Shown here: piece by piece, positions 35,124 to 41,583 of the stretch
Layout: each line of letters begins with the position of its first letter
How positions within the stretch are numbered: position 1 is the stretch's first letter
From: Brevundimonas sp. Root608
Lineage (GTDB): Bacteria; Pseudomonadota; Alphaproteobacteria; Caulobacterales; Caulobacteraceae
DNA: 64,000 bases
Assembly (NCBI RefSeq): GCF_001427825.1
Contig: NZ_LMGT01000005.1
Span: 62,001-126,000 of the forward strand
Reading direction: 5' to 3'
Notes under the pieces: model-generated
Database searches by the model: none
What the model saw: the letters and a program-made list of their open reading frames with translations, nothing else
What the model was told of the DNA's origin: nothing
Program-made: the position numbers and the translations under genes

Positions 35124-35552
35124 CTACCAGCGGTCGCGGCGATCCATCCGGAGCATGGCTTGGATACGGTCCAGACGGTAGCTCAGCTCCGCGTATTCCC
35201 GCTGGCTCAGTCGGCCGTCGCGGGCGTAGCGCCATTCCAGGCTGCGGTATTGCTGCATCTCCCAGCTCAGGCGCTGGGCCTCGCCCCGGCTGACGCGGCC
35301 GTTGTAGGCGACGCGGTTGATCTGCTGTGCCAGGCGCTGGGCGCGGTACTGCAGGTCGTTGCCGTAGCCGCGGTTGTAACCGTAGCCCTGGTCGTAGCCG
35401 TAGCCCCGGTCGTAGCCGTAGCCCCGGTCATACCCGGGCGAGCCCACGCCCACGGAGAAGGTGACGTTCTGGGCCAGCACCGGCGTGGCCGTCATGACCG
35501 CCGACGCCGCCAGCGTGGAAAGCAGGGCCTTCCGAATCATGGCGGTTTTCAT
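35124..35552 (-). CDS. Secreted protein with one helical repeat and GYGYDR repeats
   Basis: A 142-residue secreted protein: signal peptide (MKTAMIRKALLSTLAASAVM, cleavage after VLAQ), then a Gly/Tyr/Asp repeat segment (about four YDRGYG units, residues 40-68), then one copy of the helical unit also found in the proteins at 5774-6640 and 56217-56687 (NRVAYNGRVSRGEAQRLSWE..., LEWRYARDGRLSQREYAELS). GAGG precedes the ATG at 35552; an in-frame start at 35567 is possible. Location periplasm or surface; function unknown. Confidence 0.85.
   Translation of the reverse strand: MKTAMIRKALLSTLAASAVMTATPVLAQNVTFSVGVGSPGYDRGYGYDRGYGYDQGYGYNRGYGNDLQYRAQRLAQQINRVAYNGRVSRGEAQRLSWEMQQYRSLEWRYARDGRLSQREYAELSYRLDRIQAMLRMDRRDRW
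35361..35436 (-). repeat. 18-bp coding minisatellite (YDRGYG)
   Basis: About four tandem copies of an 18-base unit inside the gene at 35124-35552, encoding Tyr-Asp/Asn-Arg/Gln-Gly-Tyr-Gly. Unit length is a multiple of three, so copy number can change without loss of frame. Confidence 0.8.
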
Positions 35553-35720
35553 AGTCGTATTCCTCAATCGTTCCGATCCGTTGCGGACCGTAGAGGCAGA
35601 AAACCATGCGGGGGCTGACGCGACCCTGAGGCGCTCGTTGTCTGACAGTCATGTAGCTGACCGGAACCGGCGACGGGCGCGGGGGTTCTGACGGCAGCCT
35701 CATCTCAAGGAGAGACCCCG

Positions 35721-36131
35721 ATGAAAGTTCGCGACGTAATGAGCAAGGACGTTCAGGTCGCCCGTCCCGGCGACACGGTCCAGGAGGTCGCCTCGCGCAT
35801 GGCGGCCGGTGATTTCGGCTTCATGCCCGTGGCCGACGGCGACACGCTGATCGGCACGATCACCGACCGGGACCTGACCATTCGCGCCCTCGCCCAGGGC
35901 GCGGCGGCCAGCGCGCCGGTGGTGGAATACATCACCCGTGATCCGCATACGGCCAATGCCGACGATGAGCTGAAGACCGTGCTCGACGCCATGGGCACGA
36001 AGCAGATCCGCCGCCTGCCCGTGCTGGACAAGGACAGCCGCCTGGTCGGCGTCGTCTCGCTGGGCGACCTGTCGACCCGGGTGAAGGAAAAGTACGCCGG
36101 CGAGGCGCTGGAAGACATTTCGCGGGCCTGA
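35721..36131 (+). CDS. Tandem CBS-domain protein
   Basis: A 136-residue protein made of two CBS domains: residues 1-60 (MKVRDVMSKDVQVARPGDTV, GTITDRDLTIR) and 70-130 (YITRDPHTANADDELKTVL, GVVSLGDLSTR). Such stand-alone pairs bind adenine nucleotides and act as sensors. AAGGAGAG precedes the ATG. It is a single-gene unit with a probable terminator after it; the partner is unknown. Confidence 0.93.
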   Translation: MKVRDVMSKDVQVARPGDTVQEVASRMAAGDFGFMPVADGDTLIGTITDRDLTIRALAQGAAASAPVVEYITRDPHTANADDELKTVLDAMGTKQIRRLPVLDKDSRLVGVVSLGDLSTRVKEKYAGEALEDISRA

Positions 36132-36140
36132 GCCAGGCCG

Positions 36141-36175
36141 GGGTGAAGCCGGCGTTTACGTCTGCTTCACCCTTT
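36141..36175 (+). terminator. Probable terminator after CBS gene
   Basis: A nine-base perfect stem (36141-36149 with 36164-36172), a 14-base loop and a short TTT tract, ten bases after the CBS stop codon. The short T-run and large loop make it a moderate candidate. Confidence 0.55.
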
Positions 36176-36234
36176 CGCGGAACCGGCTGTTCACCCGCGG
36201 CGGCGCATTCTCGCCGTTCAGATCGGGAGTCACG

Positions 36235-36813
36235 ATGGCGCGCGCGCAGTTCCAGAAGGGCCAGAAGGTCTGGGTCGAATGCGTCGGCGCATGGGCCCAG
36301 ATCGAAAAGGTTCAGCCCGTCTGGGCCAAGGGCTTCGAGGAACCCGTCCGCGTCACCTATGACGTCGGTCTGGGTCGCGAATTCCTGGGCCACGAACTGC
36401 TGCTGCCGACCGAGGATCCCGCCGCCAACACCGGCGAGTCGTGGCGGCTGATGCGGGCGCGCAACAAGTGGCAGACCGCCGACGACTGTCCCCATCACCC
36501 CTTCCCGGGCACCTATCCCGTGGTCGTGACCGACAAGGCCGACTGGGGCGGCTGGCGCGTGCCCGGCGCGGAATATGACCGCGACCCCGACCAGATCGAA
36601 TTCCAGGCGCGTCTGATCGCGGCCTCGCCGAAGCTGCTGGCCCTCGCCGAACGTCTGGTGGCTTCGGTGGACGAGGCGCCGGATGACGCCCCCCCGGAAA
36701 TGCAGGAACTGGCCCGTGCGGCCCGTGCGGTCCTGAAGACGGTCACGGACGTGCTGGTTTCGCCGACCGAGGCCGGAGGCGGCGCAAGCCACCGGGAAAC
36801 GCAGGCGGCCTGA
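36235..36813 (+). CDS. Conserved-looking hypothetical protein upstream of PleC-like kinase
   Basis: A 192-residue soluble protein. The N-terminal 65 residues look like a beta-rich fold (FQKGQKVWVECVGAWAQIEKV, VTYDVGLGREFLGHELLL), then a Trp-rich loop (CPHHPFPGTYPVVVTDKADW) and a helical C-terminus (ASPKLLALAERLVASV). No signal peptide. GGGAG lies upstream of the ATG. I do not recognise a named family. It lies 91 bases upstream of the kinase gene on the same strand and may be expressed with it. Confidence 0.75.
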   Translation: MARAQFQKGQKVWVECVGAWAQIEKVQPVWAKGFEEPVRVTYDVGLGREFLGHELLLPTEDPAANTGESWRLMRARNKWQTADDCPHHPFPGTYPVVVTDKADWGGWRVPGAEYDRDPDQIEFQARLIAASPKLLALAERLVASVDEAPDDAPPEMQELARAARAVLKTVTDVLVSPTEAGGGASHRETQAA

Positions 36814-36904
36814 AACCGTTGATGGTTCCGAACCAAGGCTCGACAGGAATCCGCGACGCAGCCTAGATTCTTCTGATCGACGTCGATTTCTCGGGGAGAG
36901 CGCC

Positions 36905-39316
36905 TTGCGGGGCAACGAGCGCCGCATAACCAGCGAGGGACGGCGTTGGGCGGACCGGCGCAAGGGGCCGCCGGCGTGGCTTCGCATCGCCCTGCTGACC
37001 GTCACCCTGGCCGTCGCGGCCTATGTCCTGCTGTTCGCCCGTGAAATGGCCCGGCCGGGACTGGAGGCGGACGCCCTGCGCCTGAGCGCAGTGGACCGCG
37101 AGGCCCGCCTTCTGGCCCTCGACCTCGAAACCCGCATCGCTCCCGTGCAGGCCGCCGTCCGCGCCGCCGCCATCGGCGCCGATTCCTCCGCCGAGATCCT
37201 GCAGCGCGCCCGGGCCGTCGCGCCCGGTGCGGCCTTCGCCGTCCTGGACGGGATCGACCGCCCCGTCGCTGTCGCGGGCGGGGACGCCCGGATGTTCGCC
37301 GCCGCCCCGGGCCGGTCGCGCCTGAGCGCAGACGGTCGCGCCATACTGATCTCCAACCCTCTGGTCGGCGGAGGCCGACTGGTCGGCCGCGCAACCCTGC
37401 CGCCGCTCGCGCCGCAAGACGGCGTCGAGCGCTCGATCCTGTCCGCGCCGGACACCATCCTGACCAGTTCCCGAATGAACGCCGCCGCCCTGGGCCTGGC
37501 GACCGCGCCGGTGGCCCCCAACGGCCGGGGCGTCACCCTGCGCAGCGACGGGCGCGCCATCCGCCGGACGGGCTCCGCTGTCGGCGACACCGGCCTGATC
37601 GCCGTCGCCTCCACCCCCGTCACCGTCGGCGCCGACGCCCTGCTGGACGATGTCTGGGTGCTGACGGCGCCGGTCGGCATCGGCGCATTCGTCGTCCTGC
37701 TGGCTCTGCTGCTGCAACGCCGCCAGCAAGGCATCAGCCAGGAATGGGCGGCGTCCGAACAGCGGTTCCGCGGCGCGGTCGAGGCGGCCCGGTGTGGGGT
37801 CTGGGAATGGGACACCGAAAGCGAGACGGTCACCATCTCGGACTATATGGCCCAGCTGATGGGACTGGAGCAGCGCGGCGCGGTCACGGCCGACGAGATG
37901 CTGGCCCGGATTCACCCACGCTATCACGAGGCTGTCCTGCACGCCTTGCGGCAGGCCCAGACCTTCGGCGCCTTCGACGTCAGCTTCCCGGTGTCCGACA
38001 GCCAGGGCAAGGCGCGCTGGATCGACGCGCGCGGCCAGGCGCGCGGCGACCGCGGCGAGGACGGCTTCACCAGCGTGTTGGGCGTGGCCCTGGACACGAC
38101 CGAGGCCCGCCGCGCCAAGGCCCAGGCCCAGGCCGCCGAAAGCCGGCTGCGCGACGGGATCGAGAGCGTGTCCGACGCCTTCGTCCTGTTCGACAAACAG
38201 GGCCGGCTGATCCTGTCCAACCAGGCCTTCCAGGACGCCTTCGGCTTCGAGGCGGGGGTCGTCCGCCGTGGAGCCTTCAAACAGGACCTCAACCGGATCG
38301 CCGCCCTGGCCATCACCTCGGACCAGCCGGCGACAGGCGGGCGGGCCGGCGCGCGCGAGATCGAGCTGAACGACGGGCGCTGGCTGCAGCTGGTCGAGCG
38401 CTTCACCTCGGACGGCGGTTCGGTCGTGACGGCCGCGGACATCACCGCCATCAAGCGCAAGGAGGCCGAACGCCAGCGGGCCACCGAGCGGCTGCACGTG
38501 ACCATCACCGAGCTGGAGGACCGCGAGGAGAAGCTGTCGCTGCTGGCCCGCAAATACGAGGTGGCGATGACCCGGGCCGAGGCGGCCAACCAGGCCAAGT
38601 CGGAATTCCTGGCCAATATGAGCCATGAGCTGCGCACCCCGCTGAACGCCATCAACGGCTTCTCGGAAATCATGGCCGGCGAGATGTTCGGACCCCTGGG
38701 CGACGCCCGGTACAAGGGCTACGCCGCCGACATCCTGAAGTCGGGCCAGCATCTGCTGAGCCTGATCAACGACATCCTCGACATGGCCAAGATCGAGGCC
38801 GGCAAGCTGACGCTCCACTATGAGAAGGTGTCGCTGAAGGAGGTGGTCGAGGACGCGACACGGTTGATGCGCGGCAAGATCCAGGAGGCGGGGCTGAACC
38901 TGCTGGTCGACGCCCCCGAGATGCCCGAGATCGACGCCGACTACCGCGGCCTGAAGCAGGTGGTCCTGAACCTGATCTCCAATGCCGTGAAATTCACGCC
39001 CGAGGGCGGCGACATCGTCGTCGCCCTGTCGCGCGAGGACGACGACCGGGTGCGGGTGGCCGTCACCGACACCGGCATCGGCATCGCGGAGAAGGATCTG
39101 GACCGGCTGGCGCGGCCGTTCGAACAGGTCGAGGGCCAGCACTCCAAGACCACCCAAGGAACGGGCCTGGGCCTGGCCCTGACCAAATCGCTGATCGAGC
39201 TGCACGGCGGGGTCCTGACCATCGCCAGCGAGCCCGGGCGGGGCACCACCGTGGGCTTCGTCCTGCCGATCCAACGGCCTGACGGCGTCCGCGCCGAACA
39301 GGCCCGCGCGGCCTGA
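36905..39316 (+). CDS. pleC: PAS-domain sensor histidine kinase, PleC-like
   Basis: An 803-residue membrane kinase. Helices near residues 24-42 and 242-262 enclose a periplasmic sensor domain; two PAS domains follow (about 280-405 and 415-525), then a short coiled coil, the HisKA domain with His574 in NMSHELRTPLNAINGFSEIM, and the ATPase domain (NLISNAVKFTPEGG, DTGIGI, GTGLGLAL). The stretch after the His (GEMFGPLG, YKGYAADILKSGQHLLSLIN) is the hallmark of the Caulobacter PleC/DivJ group that phosphorylates or dephosphorylates DivK and PleD. The start is a TTG preceded by GGGGAGA. DivJ-type identity cannot be excluded. Confidence 0.75.
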   Translation: MRGNERRITSEGRRWADRRKGPPAWLRIALLTVTLAVAAYVLLFAREMARPGLEADALRLSAVDREARLLALDLETRIAPVQAAVRAAAIGADSSAEILQRARAVAPGAAFAVLDGIDRPVAVAGGDARMFAAAPGRSRLSADGRAILISNPLVGGGRLVGRATLPPLAPQDGVERSILSAPDTILTSSRMNAAALGLATAPVAPNGRGVTLRSDGRAIRRTGSAVGDTGLIAVASTPVTVGADALLDDVWVLTAPVGIGAFVVLLALLLQRRQQGISQEWAASEQRFRGAVEAARCGVWEWDTESETVTISDYMAQLMGLEQRGAVTADEMLARIHPRYHEAVLHALRQAQTFGAFDVSFPVSDSQGKARWIDARGQARGDRGEDGFTSVLGVALDTTEARRAKAQAQAAESRLRDGIESVSDAFVLFDKQGRLILSNQAFQDAFGFEAGVVRRGAFKQDLNRIAALAITSDQPATGGRAGAREIELNDGRWLQLVERFTSDGGSVVTAADITAIKRKEAERQRATERLHVTITELEDREEKLSLLARKYEVAMTRAEAANQAKSEFLANMSHELRTPLNAINGFSEIMAGEMFGPLGDARYKGYAADILKSGQHLLSLINDILDMAKIEAGKLTLHYEKVSLKEVVEDATRLMRGKIQEAGLNLLVDAPEMPEIDADYRGLKQVVLNLISNAVKFTPEGGDIVVALSREDDDRVRVAVTDTGIGIAEKDLDRLARPFEQVEGQHSKTTQGTGLGLALTKSLIELHGGVLTIASEPGRGTTVGFVLPIQRPDGVRAEQARAA

Positions 39317-39318
39317 GG

Positions 39319-39831
39319 TCAGTTGGCGGGGGCCGGCGCCTTTTCCGGGGGCGCGCCCTGCCTGTCCTGACGGACCACGACGCGGCCCCGGCGGGTCAGG
39401 ATTTCCGACAAGGCCTTGCGGTCGGCAGGCTCCAGCGTATCCAGAACCTCGACGGCGTTCGCCTCCAGCCGGGCGCGGCCGCGCAACTCCGCCTGTCGCG
39501 ACTCCGTCAGCAGGGCCGTGACCCGGGCGCTGTCGAAGCTGTCGGACGAGGCGATCCGGACGGCTTCGCGCCGCTTCTGGCGGGCTTCCTCGAAGTCGGG
39601 TCGGGCGGCGAGGGCCGAGGCGCGCAGGGTGTCCCGCACCCGGTCGCGAACGGCCGGATCCAGCTGGCCGATCAGCACCATGGGGGACCGCGTGCGGGGC
39701 GCGCGATGCTGCGCCTCCAGACGCTTTTCGACCTCGGCGCGGGTGACGAGCAGGCTGGCGCCCGCCGCCAGCGCGAAGAGATTGAGGGCCACCGAGGCGG
39801 CCAGGGCGATCTTCAGCGTCCGGGAGGTCAT
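39319..39831 (-). CDS. Periplasmic sensor-like protein (Metal_resist/CnrX type)
   Basis: A 170-residue protein with an N-terminal membrane anchor (residues 8-29) and a helical periplasmic domain built like the Metal_resist/CpxP-type heavy-metal sensors: VEKRLEAQHRAPRT, LRASALAARPDFEEARQKRR and a final LDTLEPADRKALSEILTRRG. It is the last gene after the sigma factor and probable anti-sigma genes and overlaps the latter by four bases. By analogy with CnrX, it could detect a periplasmic signal and control release of the sigma factor; metal ligands are not evident. Confidence 0.75.
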   Translation of the reverse strand: MTSRTLKIALAASVALNLFALAAGASLLVTRAEVEKRLEAQHRAPRTRSPMVLIGQLDPAVRDRVRDTLRASALAARPDFEEARQKRREAVRIASSDSFDSARVTALLTESRQAELRGRARLEANAVEVLDTLEPADRKALSEILTRRGRVVVRQDRQGAPPEKAPAPAN

Positions 39832-40256
39832 CCCAACACCTCGGTGTCATCCACGCCCATCAGCGACGCCTGATACAGGACCGCGTCGGCCTGGACGTCG
39901 GCGGTCAGGTGGGTGGTCATCATGACGCCGGCGGCCACGCCCGCGCAGGCGGCGGCGGCCCAGCCGGCGCCGAAGGCCAGGGTCAGGCGGTCCAGCCAGC
40001 GGCGGCCCTCGCGCCGCGCCTTCAGCCCGGCCCCGGCGGCCGAGGCGATGACGCGGTCGCGCAGCGCGATCGAGGGCGGGGCGGTGCGCGACAGGTGCAG
40101 CAGGGCGTCGACCGCGTCCGCCTCGGCGAGAGCCGCCCGCGCGATCTCCGGACGGGCCGCGGCGAATGCCTCGGCCGCCGCGCGCTCGTCTTCAGGCCAG
40201 CGCCGCGCGTCCGCGCCCCAGGCGGCGATCAGGGCCAGAAACCGTTCGGACGTCAT
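39828..40256 (-). CDS. Probable membrane anti-sigma factor
   Basis: A 142-residue protein with a soluble N-terminal half (ERFLALIAAWGADARRWPEDER), one membrane helix near residues 95-115 (GAGWAAAACAGVAAGVMMT) and a short periplasmic tail. Position directly after the ECF sigma gene and single-helix layout argue for an anti-sigma factor, though no ZAS zinc motif (HxxxCxxC) is present. AGGAG precedes the ATG at 40256; GTG at 40259 is an alternative. Confidence 0.68.
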   Translation of the reverse strand: MTSERFLALIAAWGADARRWPEDERAAAEAFAAARPEIARAALAEADAVDALLHLSRTAPPSIALRDRVIASAAGAGLKARREGRRWLDRLTLAFGAGWAAAACAGVAAGVMMTTHLTADVQADAVLYQASLMGVDDTEVLG

Positions 40257-40261
40257 CACAC

Positions 40262-40825
40262 TCAAACTCCTTCAGCGCCCGGCCGGATATCGGCCAGGGC
40301 CTGTCTCAACGCCCGCCGTCCACGCGACAGCAGGCTCTCCAGCGCATCCACGCTGACCGACATCAGGGCCGCGGCCTCGATATTGGTCAGTTCCTGATAA
40401 TGGCACAGCACGACCGCCTCGCGCTGACGATCCGGCAGGCGCGTCAGCGCCGCGTTCACGCGCGCGCCCACGTCCGCCGCCATCAGTCCCCGATCCGGGG
40501 AAGGCCCGTCGTCGGGCCGGTCCGGCGGGGCGTCGGTCGGAACCTCGCGCCGCCGGCGCAGCCGGTCGTAGCAGAGGTTCAGGGCGACCCGGTGCAGCCA
40601 GGTGTCGAACTTGGCCTGCCCCGGCGTCCAGCGCGGAGCCTGTTTCCAGGCCCGCAGCATGGCGTCCTGGGCCACGTCCTCGGCCTCGGCCGCATCGCCC
40701 AGCATGCGCTGCGCGAGCGCCAGCATCCGCGGCAGCTTGCGCGCCACCATGGTCTGGATGGCCGCGGGGTCGCCCTGACCCACGCGGCGCACCAGGTCCT
40801 CGTCGGGGTCGGCGATCAACGCCAA
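40262..40825 (-). CDS. ECF-family RNA polymerase sigma factor
   Basis: A 187-residue sigma-70 family protein with region 2 (AQRMLGDAAEAEDVAQDAML, RAWKQAPRW, FDTWLHRVALNLCYDRLRRR) and region 4 (LTRLPDRQREAVVLCHYQEL, then SVDALESLLSRGRRAL). Regions 1.1 and 3 are absent, as in ECF factors. The start is TTG at 40825 with GGGAGAGG upstream. It heads a sigma / anti-sigma / periplasmic-sensor operon and probably controls its own cluster. Confidence 0.92.
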   Translation of the reverse strand: MALIADPDEDLVRRVGQGDPAAIQTMVARKLPRMLALAQRMLGDAAEAEDVAQDAMLRAWKQAPRWTPGQAKFDTWLHRVALNLCYDRLRRRREVPTDAPPDRPDDGPSPDRGLMAADVGARVNAALTRLPDRQREAVVLCHYQELTNIEAAALMSVSVDALESLLSRGRRALRQALADIRPGAEGV

Positions 40826-40891
40826 TCCGGCCCTCTCCCATCGTTCGCGAAAGGGTCAGTCGGTCCATGACCGTCGCCCCGGACATCAACC

Positions 40892-41515
40892 CTACTCCGA
40901 TGCGGGCGCCGGAGGCGACGCCTGCCTTTGGGCGTGACGTGCGGCGCGGCGTTCGGTCATGCGCTCGCGGCGCACGCCCTGCATTCCGGCCCGACGTTCG
41001 GCGGCGGTGATGAAGCCGTCCCGGTCGGCGTCCAGGCGGGTGAAGGCCTGTTCGGCCTTGGCCTGGGCCCCGGCGATCGAAATCGGGCCGTGCATGTTCG
41101 CTCCCTGGCCGTGGCGCGCCATCCGGCCCGCGCCCCGATGCATGCGGGCGGCGCGGTGCGGACGGGCCTCGGCCCGAGCGGCGCGGCGCATGTCGAATTC
41201 GGCGCGGCTGATGGAGCCGTCGCTGTTCGCGTCCAGACGCTGGAAGCGGGCGTCGGCGCGTTGGGCCATGCGCGCCTGGGCGACGGCGCGCATTTCCTCG
41301 GGCGTGACCGAGCCGTCGCGGTCAGCGTCGGCGGCGGTCAGGCGTTGCAGGCGCCGGCCGACGAACTCGGCCTGGCTGATGCGGCTGTCGCCATCGGCGT
41401 CGGCGCGCATCGCGCGGGGCGCTGCGGCCTGGGGCGCGGCCTGGGCGATGGCGACGCCCCCCGCGGCGGCGAGAGCCAAGGCGGCGAGAGCGCCGGCCAG
41501 AAGGGTCTTTTTCAT
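40892..41515 (-). CDS. Secreted EF-hand calcium-binding protein
   Basis: A 207-residue periplasmic protein with a signal peptide (KKTLLAGALAALALAAAGGV) and four EF-hand loops: DADGDSRISQAEF, DADRDGSVTPEEM, DANSDGSISRAEF and DADRDGFITAAER. The middle and C-terminal parts are rich in Arg, His and Met (HRAARMHRGAGRMARHG), which could also bind transition metals. It lies 66 bases upstream of the sigma factor gene on the same strand. GGAG precedes the ATG at 41515. Confidence 0.88.
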   Translation of the reverse strand: MKKTLLAGALAALALAAAGGVAIAQAAPQAAAPRAMRADADGDSRISQAEFVGRRLQRLTAADADRDGSVTPEEMRAVAQARMAQRADARFQRLDANSDGSISRAEFDMRRAARAEARPHRAARMHRGAGRMARHGQGANMHGPISIAGAQAKAEQAFTRLDADRDGFITAAERRAGMQGVRRERMTERRAARHAQRQASPPAPASE

Positions 41516-41583
41516 CACATGATCTCCATGGCCGCTCGACGCGGCCGCTGTGTCCCTGTCCGGAGAGTGAAACGGCGACCGGG

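Noticed and set aside
36863-39850. 995-codon open frame opposite the PleC-like kinase
   Set aside because: Antisense shadow of a well-defined kinase; low-complexity translation without any domain.
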